This document shows positions 8,583 to 18,069 of a stretch of 64,000 bases of DNA, in pieces (the stretch's first letter is position 1; each line of letters opens with the position of its first letter). The stretch is from Candidatus Nitrosotenuis chungbukensis. GTDB lineage: Archaea > Thermoproteota > Nitrososphaeria > Nitrososphaerales > Nitrosopumilaceae. The notes under the pieces were generated by a model, which saw only the letters and a list, made by a program, of their open reading frames with translations, did not search any database and was not told the DNA's origin. The translations under genes and the position numbers were made by a program. The stretch is from NCBI RefSeq assembly GCF_000685395.1, contig NZ_AVSQ01000012.1:117724-181723 (forward strand), read 5' to 3'.

Positions 8583-8623
8583 CTGACTTCCCCACCCCGC
8601 TGACTAAAAACTAGGTCTCAGGG

Positions 8624-8632
8624 GATATATAC
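8624..8632 (-). promoter_or_regulatory. TATA box of the initiator tRNA gene
   Basis: On the minus strand the sequence reads GTATATATC, centred about 27 bp upstream of the tRNA 5' end, the usual archaeal spacing for a transcript starting at or near the mature 5' end. Confidence 0.6.
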
Positions 8633-8679
8633 TCTCATTTTTCCAAATAATTAATACTGTTTCAAATCTCGTCCTTGTT

Positions 8680-9774
8680 ATGAATAAAAAAATTCGAATA
8701 GCTGGAATTATTGCCGCACTAGCAGTATCAGCAATTATTCTTTCATCGCCGTCTAGCGCTCCTCCTCTTCCGCAACCAAACGTGGAATCAAAAAACGAAT
8801 CCATCCAAGTTCTTGCAACAAATCTCAAAAAGCCTTGGGCAATTGCGTTTGCCCAAGATAGAATCTTTGTGACAGAAAAGGAGGGTGCGATCCGAGTTAT
8901 TCAGTCAAATGCTTTGCTTGATGAACCTTTGACGGTTTTGAGGGCTGCAAACGTTTACGGGGGAGGATTACTTGGAATTACGACGCATCCTGACTTTGAA
9001 AATAATCACTTCCTTTATGCATATTATACATATTCTGAAAATGACGCACTTTTCAACAAGGTTCTCCGTATAACTGAATCAGATAACAAGCTCAAAGACG
9101 CAGTAATCATTATTGATGAAATTCCTGGCTCGCAGTTCTATAACGGGGGTGTGATAAAATTCGGACCCGATGGAAAATTATACATCGCTACTGGTCTACC
9201 GTCTGAAAACTCTCACGATTCCCAAGACCTGTTCTCACTTGCAGGAAAAATTCTTCGACTAAATGATGATGGAACAATACCTGACGACAACCCGTTTCCA
9301 AACTCGCCTGTATTTTCTCTGGGACACAGAGACCCACAGGGCATGGCATGGGACAAGCACGGCAGTCTCTATGTTACTGAGACGGGCCCGACAAAAAACG
9401 ATGAAATCAACCTTGTCAAACCGGGGCAGAACTATGGTTGGCCAGAACAGGAATGCTCCGGAGAAGAAGACTATGCTGATCCTGTAAAATGCTATGACCC
9501 AAGCATAGAGCCTGGGGGAATCGTGTTTTATAGTGGGGACAAGCTTGAATATAATGACAGCTTGATTATGGCAACATTGCGCGGATCAAACTTATACAAA
9601 CTAGACGTATCTGGGAACGAAATATTATCACAAAAAAGCATACTTGGTGGAACTGGAAGAATCAGAGACGTGGGGCTTGGACCTGACGGCTACCTTTACG
9701 TTATCACATCAAACACGGATGGCAAGGCATTTCCGGACAAATTAGACGACAAGCTGCTGAGAATACTGAAATAA
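8680..9774 (+). CDS. secreted PQQ-dependent sugar dehydrogenase-like beta-propeller
   Basis: 364 residues. A signal or anchor peptide (residues 1-27, IRIAGIIAALAVSAIILSS) precedes the glucose/sorbosone dehydrogenase propeller: NLKKPWAIAFAQDRIFVTEKEGAIRVI, then GGGLLGITTHPDFENN, FGPDGKLYIATG, LGHRDPQGMAWD and GPTKNDEINLVKPGQNYGWP. The HRDPQG and ENxGxNYGWP-like segments are hallmarks of soluble aldose dehydrogenases of the YliI/Asd type, which oxidise sugars outside the cell using PQQ and calcium. Whether this organism makes PQQ is unknown, so the substrate and cofactor are inferred. Only 1 bp separates it from the HMG-CoA reductase start. Confidence 0.85.
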   Translation: MNKKIRIAGIIAALAVSAIILSSPSSAPPLPQPNVESKNESIQVLATNLKKPWAIAFAQDRIFVTEKEGAIRVIQSNALLDEPLTVLRAANVYGGGLLGITTHPDFENNHFLYAYYTYSENDALFNKVLRITESDNKLKDAVIIIDEIPGSQFYNGGVIKFGPDGKLYIATGLPSENSHDSQDLFSLAGKILRLNDDGTIPDDNPFPNSPVFSLGHRDPQGMAWDKHGSLYVTETGPTKNDEINLVKPGQNYGWPEQECSGEEDYADPVKCYDPSIEPGGIVFYSGDKLEYNDSLIMATLRGSNLYKLDVSGNEILSQKSILGGTGRIRDVGLGPDGYLYVITSNTDGKAFPDKLDDKLLRILK

Positions 9775-9775
9775 A

Positions 9776-11026
9776 TTGAAATTCGACGTTTCACGGTTTT
9801 TTGAAAAAGACAGAAAGGAGCGAATTGATATTGTCGCCAAATTTGCAAATCTGACCGAACAAGAAAGACAGACTCTTGAGGGTTCTGGGGGGATTTCATT
9901 TGAGCAGGCAGACAAAATGGTTGAAAATGCTATAGGCACATTTTCATTCCCGCTTGGAATTGCGACCAATTTTACAATAAATAAAAAAGAATACCTGATT
10001 CCGATGGTGATAGAAGAGCCATCGGTGATTGCAGCCGCATCCAAGGCTGCCAAGATAGCAAAGATGCGCGGTGGTTTTGAAATGCAAAATGACGAGTCAT
10101 ACAGCATAGGGCAAATACAGGTAGTAAACGTCGACGTGGAATCTGCCATGCAAAAAATCCTCAAATCCTCAAAGGAAATACTGGACTTGGCAAACTCCAA
10201 AAGTAATACCCTGTCAAAAATAGGCAAGGGCGCAAAGGAGATCTCTTGCAAGGAAATCAAAACCGATGCAGGACCAATGCTAATTGTCGAATTGTTGATT
10301 GATGTTGGCGACGCAATGGGGGCAAATGTGACAAACACAATGTGCGAGGGAATAGCACCGCTCATAGAAAAAATCACAAACGGCAAGGTAATCCTTCGAA
10401 TTCTCTCAAACTATTCTACAAGAAGAATGGTAAGGGGCACTGCGACATTTGAAAAGGAAGCAGTTGGCGGACAAGAGACAGTTGACAACATCATTATGGC
10501 ATACCAGTTTGCGGCATATGACGAGTATCGTGCAGTAACACACAACAAGGGAATAATGAACGGAATCATTGCAGTAGCAAACGCAACAGGACAAGATACT
10601 CGTGCAATCGAGGCAGCTGCGCATGCATACGCCTCAAAAAACGGAAGATACACATCGCTTACACAGTGGGACAAGGACAATGATGGGAACCTGGTTGGTA
10701 GAATCGAGATCCCAATGTCAGTTGGAATAGTGGGAGGAATCATCAACGTGCATCCGACTGCAAAAATATGTACAAAAATACTTGGAGTCCAGTCTGCAAG
10801 CGAACTTGCATGCATAATTGGGGCTGCGGGCCTTGCTCAGAACTTTAGTGCCCTGCGTGCACTCGCATCTGAGGGAATCCAAAAAGGCCACATGCGGCTA
10901 CACGCAAGAAACATTGCCGCTGCGGCAGGTGCAACAAATGATCAAATCGACACCCTTGTCAAGAAAATGACCTCAGAAGGCAATATTTCGATTAATCGGG
11001 CACGTGAGATTTTAGGGGAACTTTGA
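9776..11026 (+). CDS. hmgA: hydroxymethylglutaryl-CoA reductase, class II type
   Basis: Reduces HMG-CoA to mevalonate for archaeal isoprenoid lipids. The 416-residue protein from TTG contains the family motifs MVENAIGTFSFPLGIATNF, VIEEPSVIAAASKAAK, DAMGANVTNTM, HNKGIMNG and, near the end, GHMRLHARNIAAAAGA with the catalytic His. From memory of the Pseudomonas mevalonii enzyme, these segments match the class II form more closely than the class I form of most archaea. The aspartate in LLIDVGDAMGAN corresponds to the one that favours NADH in the P. mevalonii enzyme, so NADH use is a reasonable inference. It follows the sugar dehydrogenase gene with a 1-bp gap. Confidence 0.93.
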   Translation: MKFDVSRFFEKDRKERIDIVAKFANLTEQERQTLEGSGGISFEQADKMVENAIGTFSFPLGIATNFTINKKEYLIPMVIEEPSVIAAASKAAKIAKMRGGFEMQNDESYSIGQIQVVNVDVESAMQKILKSSKEILDLANSKSNTLSKIGKGAKEISCKEIKTDAGPMLIVELLIDVGDAMGANVTNTMCEGIAPLIEKITNGKVILRILSNYSTRRMVRGTATFEKEAVGGQETVDNIIMAYQFAAYDEYRAVTHNKGIMNGIIAVANATGQDTRAIEAAAHAYASKNGRYTSLTQWDKDNDGNLVGRIEIPMSVGIVGGIINVHPTAKICTKILGVQSASELACIIGAAGLAQNFSALRALASEGIQKGHMRLHARNIAAAAGATNDQIDTLVKKMTSEGNISINRAREILGEL

Positions 11027-11064
11027 ACAACAAAATATAGAGGTTCTTTTCTCAAGAATTAAAG

Positions 11065-12042
11065 ATGACCAAAGTAAAATTCGCCATTCCGAAGGGAAGC
11101 CTTGAGGACGCGACCTTTGCCATTCTAGAAAGGTCCTGGACCAAGGTTCAGCGCAAGAGCCGCACATACAGGGTAACACTAGATGATCCTGACATTGCTG
11201 TAAAAATGCTAAGGCCGCAGGAAATTCCGACATTTGTATCTGATGGCTTGTATGACGTTGGAATTACCGGAAAGGACTGGATTGGCGAAACAAAGTCTGA
11301 CGTGGAGCCCCTCTTGGATCTGGAATATGGGAAGATAAAACTCGTAGTGGCAATCCCTGACACTTACCGATTCAAGTCGCTAGATGAAATGATTGCGTCA
11401 TATGCAAAACAAAAAAGAATACTGCGAATATCCTCAGAATATCTTACAACTGCTTCAAAATTCATAAAACAGCTAAAATCATACAAAAAATACTACGGTA
11501 ACAAAGACCCGCAAATTGTCACACCGTGGCTCCGGATCGGGACAAACAAAAGCGTGCAAATTCATCTGTCGTTTGGCGCAACAGAAGCCAAGCCGCCAGA
11601 CGACGTAGATGCGATAATGGATGTAACTGAGACTGGAACCACACTTGAACAAAACCAGCTAAAGATAGTTGATACTGTTTTACAATCAAGTGCCCACCTA
11701 ATTGCAAACAAGAACTCGCTGCGCGATAAAACAAAGAGGGAAAAAATCTTTGACATCATCACCGTCATGAGGGGCGCAGTTGAGGGAAGAAAGTATCTCC
11801 ACATTTACCTAAACGTGGAAGAAAAAAACATGCCCAAATTGCTAAGCAGCTTACCGTCACTCAAGCGCCCGACAATTAGCCCGCTGAGCGAAAAGGGATG
11901 GTATGGCGTGAACACAATAGTTCCAAAATCTGAATTTCACAAAATGATCCCAAAGCTTAGAAAGATTGCACAGGGCCTAGTGGTGCACGAGCCGAGGCAG
12001 ATCCTAGAACTTGAGGAGATAAAGCGTCACGAAGAAAATTGA
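11065..12042 (+). CDS. hisG: ATP phosphoribosyltransferase, long form
   Basis: First enzyme of histidine synthesis, joining ATP and PRPP. At 325 residues it has the catalytic bilobal domain (FAIPKGSLEDATFAILERS; DVGITGKDWIGE; VDAIMDVTETGTTLEQN) plus a C-terminal extension of about 85 residues (REKIFDIITVMRGAVEGRKY...) like the allosteric domain of the long form, so no HisZ is needed. It is the first gene of the his operon: an AAAATATAG box lies about 27-35 bp upstream and the ATG is practically leaderless. Its stop overlaps the hisD start. Confidence 0.95.
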   Translation: MTKVKFAIPKGSLEDATFAILERSWTKVQRKSRTYRVTLDDPDIAVKMLRPQEIPTFVSDGLYDVGITGKDWIGETKSDVEPLLDLEYGKIKLVVAIPDTYRFKSLDEMIASYAKQKRILRISSEYLTTASKFIKQLKSYKKYYGNKDPQIVTPWLRIGTNKSVQIHLSFGATEAKPPDDVDAIMDVTETGTTLEQNQLKIVDTVLQSSAHLIANKNSLRDKTKREKIFDIITVMRGAVEGRKYLHIYLNVEEKNMPKLLSSLPSLKRPTISPLSEKGWYGVNTIVPKSEFHKMIPKLRKIAQGLVVHEPRQILELEEIKRHEEN

Positions 12043-13298
12043 TGAAGATAATCACAGTCAAAAACGTACATTCCTTTGCCAAGTCCCAGTCGAGCAAGTT
12101 TGACAAAAAGATAGTCGAATCGATAATCAGTACAGTCCAAAAAGACGGCGACTCTGCGCTCAGAAGGTTTGAAAAAAAATTCGGCGGAGTAAGCACAAAG
12201 GCATTTCAAGTGTCACAAAAAGAAATCAAGGACGCATACCAAAGAGTCACTCCAGAACAGGTACGGGCAATAAAACTGGCAAAAGCAAGACTGGAAAAAA
12301 CCGAGTCTGCACTAAAAACCAAGCTTGTAAAAATCGAGACAAACACGGACGGAATTAAGATCACAAAAATATTTGCACCGCTAGGCAGCGTGGGGTGTTA
12401 CGTGCCCGGTGGTCTTGCAAGATATCCAAGCTCAGTGATAATGTCTGTCGTTCCAGCAAAGATAGCTGGCGTAAAAAAAATAACAGTTGTGACGCCGCCA
12501 AACAAGCAGGGAAAAGTAGACCCGCTTGTACTGGTTGCAGCAGACATCTGCAAGGCTGACCAAATCTTCAAAGTGGGCGGGGCGCACGCGATAGCGGCAC
12601 TTGCATTTGGCACAAAGTCAATCCCGCAGGTGGATAAAATAGTAGGGCCTGGGGGCGCGTTTGTCACCGCGGCAAAATACCTTGTTTCTAATATTACGTC
12701 AATTGACATGCTTGCAGGGCCAACCGAACTGGCAATAATTGCCGATGACTCGGCAGATCCTAAACTTGTCGCACTGGATCTGATTTCACAGGCAGAGCAC
12801 AGCTCAGACACCTCATGCTGTCTGATCACGACATCAAAGAATTTGGCGTACCAAGTGGTGGATTTTATCGAAAAATTAACACCGACACTGCAAAGAAAAG
12901 ATATCGTTGCAGAGAGCTTGAGCAAAAATGGATTTGTAGCAATATGCAAGATGTCAGATGCTATATTACTTGCAAATAATCTTGCGCCAGAACACTTGGA
13001 GATAATGACTAGACAGCCAAAAACAATATCAAATAAAATTAAAACAGCGGGGCTAGTGCTGTTGGGGCAAAACACGCCGTCTGCTGCAAGTGATTACCTC
13101 CTTGGAACAAATCACATATTGCCAACAAACAGATTTGGAAGATCAAGGGGCTCACTTTCGGTACTTGACTTTCTAAAAATACAGACAAGCGTCGAGTCAT
13201 CAAAGCAAGCCCTGAAAAAAATAGACAAATATCTGTCTGCACTTGCAAAGGCAGAGAGCCTGCCAAATCATTATGAAGCGGTGAAAAAAAGAATATGA
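12042..13298 (+). CDS. hisD: histidinol dehydrogenase
   Basis: Carries out the last two oxidations from histidinol to histidine. From ATG 12042 (overlapping the hisG stop as TGATG) it is 418 residues. The conserved segments are APLGSVGCYVPGGLARYPSSVIM, VGGAHAIAALAFGTKSIPQVDKIVGPGG, the zinc-site region LDLISQAEHSSDTSC and the C-terminal APEHLEIM ... TNHILPTNRFGRSRGSLSV. An in-frame TTG one codon upstream is the only alternative start. It overlaps hisC at the 3' end by ATGA. Confidence 0.96.
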   Translation: MKIITVKNVHSFAKSQSSKFDKKIVESIISTVQKDGDSALRRFEKKFGGVSTKAFQVSQKEIKDAYQRVTPEQVRAIKLAKARLEKTESALKTKLVKIETNTDGIKITKIFAPLGSVGCYVPGGLARYPSSVIMSVVPAKIAGVKKITVVTPPNKQGKVDPLVLVAADICKADQIFKVGGAHAIAALAFGTKSIPQVDKIVGPGGAFVTAAKYLVSNITSIDMLAGPTELAIIADDSADPKLVALDLISQAEHSSDTSCCLITTSKNLAYQVVDFIEKLTPTLQRKDIVAESLSKNGFVAICKMSDAILLANNLAPEHLEIMTRQPKTISNKIKTAGLVLLGQNTPSAASDYLLGTNHILPTNRFGRSRGSLSVLDFLKIQTSVESSKQALKKIDKYLSALAKAESLPNHYEAVKKRI

Positions 13299-14365
13299 GC
13301 ACCAAGTGGTTTTATCAAAAGCTGGATGAATACTCTGCACTATCGGGGTACCAAAAGCCTGCATACCATGCAGGAACAATAAAGCTTGACTCCAATGAAA
13401 ATTTCGTGATAAACAAGCAGTTCCAACAGGAAATAATCGACGGCGCAAAGAAAAACTCTGATATTCGTGAATACCCGCTTGGGAAATCCGACAATCTAAT
13501 ATCTGCATTATCAGAATACCTGCATGTCCCGTCATCTATGATTGGGATTGGAAATGGCTCTGATCAAATACTTGATCTCATACTTGCAAACTTTGCATCA
13601 AAAAAGACCAGAATACTGACGTCTGATCCGACATTTGGATTCTTTGAGGAGCGGTGCAAGCTGTATTCAATTCCTACAGCAAAAATCCCATTTTCGAAAA
13701 ACATGACGCTAAGCACTAGTGACTTTGTATCCAAGTTCAAAAATGCCGACATACTGTATCTTGATTCCCCAAACAACCCAACTGGATTCCAGTTTACAAA
13801 AGAAGAAATCACAGAACTGATTAAGAAATTTGACGGGCTTGTTATAGTGGATGAGGCGTACGGAGAATTTTCAGACTATTCTGTTGTGGGAATGGCAAAA
13901 AAATTCGATAACTTGATCGTCGTAAAGACATTCTCAAAGGCATTTGGGCTTGCCGGACTCAGACTTGGGTATGTGATTGCAAACAAGCGATTCATAGATG
14001 TATTTTCGCGTGTACTCCAGTATCCATACCCGCTAAACACAATAGCAATTGAGGCAGGAATACTTGCCATACAAAAAGCAAAACAAATCTCACAAACCAT
14101 AGAGGAAATAAAGCAGGAACGAACAAGAATCATAAAAAAACTGCGAGATACTGGAGCATTTGATGTATTTGATTCCAAGGCAAATTTTGTCCTCTTTGAT
14201 GCCAGAGGGGCTGACAAGAGAATCTACACCGCTCTGCTTGAGCAGGGCATCTCGATTAGAAAACTGGGAAAAATCGGAAAGCACGATGGATGCCTAAGGG
14301 TTACGGTTGGAACAAGAGACATGAACTCCAAGTTTTTGTTGGCAATACGTGATTTTCTCCAATGA
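13295..14365 (+). CDS. hisC: histidinol-phosphate aminotransferase
   Basis: PLP-dependent class I/II aminotransferase of 356 residues that converts imidazole-acetol phosphate to histidinol phosphate. Visible are KLDSNENF near residue 30, IGNGSDQILDLI, YLDSPNNPTG, VIVDEAYGEFSD, and VVKTFSKAFGLAGLRLGY with the PLP lysine in SKAFG. The C-terminal arginine region is GCLRVTVGTRDMN. Start and stop both overlap neighbours by ATGA (hisD before, HAD gene after), which indicates tight translational coupling. Confidence 0.95.
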   Translation: MSTKWFYQKLDEYSALSGYQKPAYHAGTIKLDSNENFVINKQFQQEIIDGAKKNSDIREYPLGKSDNLISALSEYLHVPSSMIGIGNGSDQILDLILANFASKKTRILTSDPTFGFFEERCKLYSIPTAKIPFSKNMTLSTSDFVSKFKNADILYLDSPNNPTGFQFTKEEITELIKKFDGLVIVDEAYGEFSDYSVVGMAKKFDNLIVVKTFSKAFGLAGLRLGYVIANKRFIDVFSRVLQYPYPLNTIAIEAGILAIQKAKQISQTIEEIKQERTRIIKKLRDTGAFDVFDSKANFVLFDARGADKRIYTALLEQGISIRKLGKIGKHDGCLRVTVGTRDMNSKFLLAIRDFLQ

Positions 14366-15333
14366 ATTACCAAAAGATAGGCAGCAGTATCATTGCAAAA
14401 GACATAGGCCAAATTGGTGATATCGATGGTGTGATTTTTGACTGTGATGGGGTCCTGGTGGATGTTTCAAAATCATACGATTTGGCAATTCGGAAAACTA
14501 CCCAGTACATACTCAAAAAATTTGCAAACATAAGATCCATACCGATAACTGCTGAGATAATAAGCGGCTTCAAATCAACCGGAGGCTTTAACGACGAAGT
14601 GGACGTTACATACGCGTCAATTCTTTCTCTGGTTGCCGCAAAAAAACTGGGAATTGATGATGCCAAATTCGTCTTTCGCGTAATTAAAAACGCGGACAGC
14701 ACCGGAATAAGATCAGTTGAAAAGTTTCTTGACACACTTGACGTTGACCTTTCTGATATGAGAAAAAAACTGGACTATCCGGGAAAACGTACGACAAATC
14801 CCCTGTATGAGATTTTTGACCAGATTTTCTATGGGCCTGAATTGTACAAAAAAATATTCAAGAAAAAATCTCAATTTACAGAAAAGGGACTAATCGATAA
14901 CGACAAGGTAATACTTACAAAAAAACTACTTTCAGTACTTGAGAAGAAATTTGGCAGCAATCTTGCCATAGTGTCTGGACGCGGAAAAGAATCAGTACGA
15001 TATTCACTCAAAGAACTGCTAAACGGATTTAATCTGAAAAGCTCACTGTTCCTAGAAGACGAACCAAGGGAAATGGCAAAACCGAACCCAAAATCCCTGC
15101 TGTTCTCTGTCAGCAAACTGCATGCTAGGCACTGTCTCTATGTGGGGGACTCAATGGAGGATCTGATTATGGCCAAAAAAGTAGCAAAGATGGGCAAAAA
15201 AATAACCTTCTGCGGCATTTATGGGACAAGCAAAAACCCCGATTCTAAAATACGACTCTTCAAGGATGTGGGCGCCCCAGTTATGATAAAATCAATTAAT
15301 TTGATCCCAAAGGCATTAAATTTGGCAAAGTAA
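14362..15333 (+). CDS. HAD-superfamily phosphatase in the his operon, candidate histidinol-phosphate phosphatase
   Basis: 323 residues, HAD subfamily IA. Motif I is VIFDCDGVLVDVSKSYD with both catalytic aspartates, motif II is LAIVSGRGKESV, and motifs III/IV are KPNPKSLL and CLYVGDSMEDLIMA. Between motifs I and II lies a cap of roughly 170 residues. The gene overlaps hisC by 4 bp and is followed by hisB, and no other histidinol-phosphatase gene is in the operon. A role in removing phosphate from histidinol phosphate is therefore a good inference from position, but other small phosphates could be the substrate. Confidence 0.8.
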   Translation: MNYQKIGSSIIAKDIGQIGDIDGVIFDCDGVLVDVSKSYDLAIRKTTQYILKKFANIRSIPITAEIISGFKSTGGFNDEVDVTYASILSLVAAKKLGIDDAKFVFRVIKNADSTGIRSVEKFLDTLDVDLSDMRKKLDYPGKRTTNPLYEIFDQIFYGPELYKKIFKKKSQFTEKGLIDNDKVILTKKLLSVLEKKFGSNLAIVSGRGKESVRYSLKELLNGFNLKSSLFLEDEPREMAKPNPKSLLFSVSKLHARHCLYVGDSMEDLIMAKKVAKMGKKITFCGIYGTSKNPDSKIRLFKDVGAPVMIKSINLIPKALNLAK

Positions 15334-15348
15334 AGCCTTTGAGTACTT

Positions 15349-15936
15349 ATGGCGGCAAGAAAAAGCAGCATTAAGCGCGAAACAAAAGAGACCTCCGTAA
15401 GCGTACAAACCAACCTTGACGGCAGCGGCAAGATATCTATCAAAACTGGAATTGATTTCTTTGATCACCTGATTACCTCGTTTGCAAAGCATTCCATGCT
15501 TGATCTCACCGTGAAGGCAAAGTCCAATGATAACATTTTACACCACTTAATCGAGGATGTGGGAATTGCAATCGGCGCCGCAATGGACAAGGCACTTGGA
15601 GCAAGAACTGGGATCACAAGGTTCAGCTACGCCTCAGTCCCACTAGATGAATCCCTTGCAGAAGCAACAATAGACCTAGTGCGACGCCCGTATCACAAGA
15701 TCAACCTATCAATCAAGCGAACGCAAATCGAGGGAATGTCAAAAGAAGACATCGAGCATTTTTTCACATCACTTGCACAGAACTTAAACAGCTGCATACA
15801 CCTAAATGTAAAATACGGAGAAAACGACCACCACAAGGTAGAGGCGGCAATAAAGTCACTTGCAGTAGCGTTTAGGGTTGCAGCCAGCATTGATAAGAAG
15901 CAAAAAGGAATACCAAGTACCAAAGGTTCAATGTGA
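15349..15936 (+). CDS. hisB: imidazoleglycerol-phosphate dehydratase
   Basis: 195 residues, monofunctional. Two similar halves each bring metal-binding histidines: [16 protein letters not shown] and [12 protein letters not shown] in the first, [13 protein letters not shown] and [17 protein letters not shown] in the second. It dehydrates imidazole-glycerol phosphate to imidazole-acetol phosphate. There is no fused phosphatase domain, consistent with the separate HAD protein encoded just upstream. It overlaps hisH by one base at TGATG. Confidence 0.96.
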   Translation: MAARKSSIKRETKETSVSVQTNLDGSGKISIKTGIDFFDHLITSFAKHSMLDLTVKAKSNDNILHHLIEDVGIAIGAAMDKALGARTGITRFSYASVPLDESLAEATIDLVRRPYHKINLSIKRTQIEGMSKEDIEHFFTSLAQNLNSCIHLNVKYGENDHHKVEAAIKSLAVAFRVAASIDKKQKGIPSTKGSM

Positions 15937-16541
15937 TGAAAGTAGCAATATTTGATTATGGGGCAGGTAACATATTCAGCCTGAAGGTAGCTTTAGAAAA
16001 ACGGGGCGCAACAGTAGATGTGATCAAAAGTTTTGATCAGGCAGATAATTATTCTGGCTTGCTGTTGCCTGGAGTCGGCAACTTTGATCCGGCAGTACAA
16101 AGCATGCGCAAAAGCTCAAAGACTACATTTCAGGAATACGTTCAGGACAAGATTCCCGTGCTGGGAATTTGCCTTGGCATGGAAATGTTTTTTGAAAAAA
16201 GCGAGGAAGGAAAAGAGCAAGGCTTGTCCGTGATGGAAGGAGAAGTAGTGATTCTTCCAAACAAGTTCAAAATACCGCACATGGGATGGAACAACCTGAA
16301 GATCAGAAAATCAAACCCATTGATGGATGGAATACCTGATTCTTCATGGGTTTATTTTGTCCACTCTTACAGAGTAAAGCCGAAAAATGACGACATTATA
16401 GTTGCCGATTCCGATTACGGGATTGCGGTTCCTGCTATAGTCAACAGGGGTACACTTTACGGAACTCAGTTCCACCCGGAAAAGTCAGGCAAGATTGGTT
16501 CCCTGATGATTCAGAACTTTTTACGAGAGTGTAAAAAGTGA
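15936..16541 (+). CDS. hisH: imidazole glycerol phosphate synthase, glutamine amidotransferase subunit
   Basis: Class I glutaminase that feeds ammonia to HisF. From ATG 15936 it is 201 residues. It begins VAIFDYGAGNIFSLKVALEKRG, has the nucleophile elbow LGICLGMEMFFE with the catalytic Cys, and the His/Glu pair in GTLYGTQFHPEKSG. Length and motifs are standard. It sits in the operon order B-H-A-F, and the next gene (hisA) starts on a GTG overlapping its stop. Confidence 0.96.
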   Translation: MKVAIFDYGAGNIFSLKVALEKRGATVDVIKSFDQADNYSGLLLPGVGNFDPAVQSMRKSSKTTFQEYVQDKIPVLGICLGMEMFFEKSEEGKEQGLSVMEGEVVILPNKFKIPHMGWNNLKIRKSNPLMDGIPDSSWVYFVHSYRVKPKNDDIIVADSDYGIAVPAIVNRGTLYGTQFHPEKSGKIGSLMIQNFLRECKK

Positions 16542-17245
16542 AGATCATCCCGGCAATCGACCTCATGGAAGGTCAGGTAGTAAGACTGTACCAAGGAAGG
16601 CCAGAAAACAAGACCATATACAGTAATGATCCTAAGGCTGTGGCAAAAAAATGGGAAAAAGCAGGTGCCGACATGCTGCATTTAGTTGACCTTGATGCCA
16701 CGCTACAAAGGGGATCCAATCTCAAACTGATCAAAGAAATTGTTAAAGAAATATCCATTCCAGCACAGGTGGCTGGCGGCCTGAGGGAAGAATCAATAAT
16801 CTCAGAAGCTTTGGACTTTGCACAAAGGGTTGTTCTAGGAACCGTCGCATTCAAGGATGTGGATCTTGTTTCAAATCTGGCAGAAAAATTTGGCACAAAT
16901 AGAATAGTAATATCTGCAGATCACTATGACGGTATAATCATGGTAAATGGGTGGCAGCAATCAACTAGTACAAACTTGATTGATGCAATGCAAAGTCTTA
17001 CCGGAAAAGGTTTTTCGGAATTTCTTATAACAAATGTGTCACGAGACGGTACCATGAAGGGACCGGATCTTGACTATCTGAAAAAAGCATGCGCGTTTTC
17101 ACATGTGCATGTGATTGCAAGTGGGGGAATATCAAGTCTTGATGACATTACATCAGTAAAACAATGCAACGCGTATGGTGTTATTCTGGGAAAGGCACTT
17201 TATGAGGGCAAGGTATCGATCGGGGAGGCAAAAAAGCTGGCATGA
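16538..17245 (+). CDS. hisA: ProFAR isomerase
   Basis: 235-residue beta/alpha barrel that isomerises the aminoaldose ProFAR to the aminoketose. It starts from GTG (overlapping hisH) with [19 protein letters not shown], where the catalytic Asp8 equivalent lies in AIDLMEG. The second-half phosphate site is [16 protein letters not shown] with the paired Asp, then [13 protein letters not shown]. No bacterial PriA-type signature was noticed. It overlaps hisF by ATGA. Confidence 0.95.
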   Translation: MKIIPAIDLMEGQVVRLYQGRPENKTIYSNDPKAVAKKWEKAGADMLHLVDLDATLQRGSNLKLIKEIVKEISIPAQVAGGLREESIISEALDFAQRVVLGTVAFKDVDLVSNLAEKFGTNRIVISADHYDGIIMVNGWQQSTSTNLIDAMQSLTGKGFSEFLITNVSRDGTMKGPDLDYLKKACAFSHVHVIASGGISSLDDITSVKQCNAYGVILGKALYEGKVSIGEAKKLA

Positions 17246-18045
17246 CTCTGACCAAACGAATCATACCGTGTCTTGATGTAGCAAACGGGCGAGTGGTCAA
17301 GGGTCTGCATTTTGAGTCAATCAAAGATGCAGGCGATCCTGTATTACTTGCGGAAAAATACAGCAGAGAGGGAGCAGACGAGCTTGTCTTTCTTGACATC
17401 ACTGCATCACAGGAACAAAGAGAAACGATTCGCTCACTTGTCTCAAAGGTTGCACAGGTAATTGATATTCCGTTTACGGTTGGGGGCGGTGTGAAAACAC
17501 TTCAACATGCGCGCGACATTTTGCTTTGCGGCGCAGACAAGGTTGCAATTAATACTGGGGCGGTGAAGAATCCAGAAATCATAACGGAACTGATGAATCT
17601 TTTTGGAAAGCAATGTGTCGTAGTGGCAATAGATGCAAAACGTAACTATGATTATGCCAAAGGAAAAAACATCTTCTCAGAGGATTCAAAAAAATTCTGG
17701 TTTGAGGTGTTCATCTACGGGGGAAAAACGGGAACCGGAATAGACGCAATAGAATGGGCAAAAAAAGTGCAGCAGTTGGGAGCAGGCGAGATTCTGCTCA
17801 CAAGCATAGACAAAGACGGAACAAAGGACGGCTACGACATTATTTTGACAAAGGCAATAGTTGAAACCGTGTCAACACCCGTAATTGCGTCTGGCGGGTG
17901 CGGGGAACCGCTTCATATGCTTGAGGTGTTCAAAAAAACCGACGTTGACGCAGCGCTTGCAGCGTCAATATTTCACTATGAGACTCATTCAGTTGACAGG
18001 GTCAAGGAGTATCTTAAGGAAAATAATGTGGACGTAAGATTATAA
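17242..18045 (+). CDS. hisF: imidazole glycerol phosphate synthase, cyclase subunit
   Basis: 267-residue barrel partner of HisH. It opens [23 protein letters not shown] with the catalytic aspartate in CLDV, carries [11 protein letters not shown] and [10 protein letters not shown] in the first half, and [16 protein letters not shown] plus [11 protein letters not shown] in the second. All family motifs are intact. The stop is followed 24 bp later by hisI, the last gene of the run. Confidence 0.96.
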   Translation: MTLTKRIIPCLDVANGRVVKGLHFESIKDAGDPVLLAEKYSREGADELVFLDITASQEQRETIRSLVSKVAQVIDIPFTVGGGVKTLQHARDILLCGADKVAINTGAVKNPEIITELMNLFGKQCVVVAIDAKRNYDYAKGKNIFSEDSKKFWFEVFIYGGKTGTGIDAIEWAKKVQQLGAGEILLTSIDKDGTKDGYDIILTKAIVETVSTPVIASGGCGEPLHMLEVFKKTDVDAALAASIFHYETHSVDRVKEYLKENNVDVRL

Positions 18046-18069
18046 GTCAAAAACTGGAAAATACTGCTA

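Larger units (their letters stand above)
8475..8601 (-). tRNA. initiator tRNA-Met (CAT) interrupted by three introns
   Basis: The 5' end is at 8601: acceptor AGCGGGG (8601-8595) pairs with CCCCGCT (8482-8476), and A73 is at 8475. The anticodon stem GCGGG/CCCGC with loop CTCATAA and the A1 start are typical of archaeal initiator tRNA. The 127-bp gene folds only after removal of 15 nt from the D-loop (8568-8582), 17 nt at the canonical 37/38 site (8531-8547) and 20 nt in the T-loop (8489-8508). Splicing restores the D-loop G18G19 pair and the T-loop TTCAAAT, giving a 75-nt tRNA with all stems paired. The anticodon is at 8549-8551. Confidence 0.88.
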
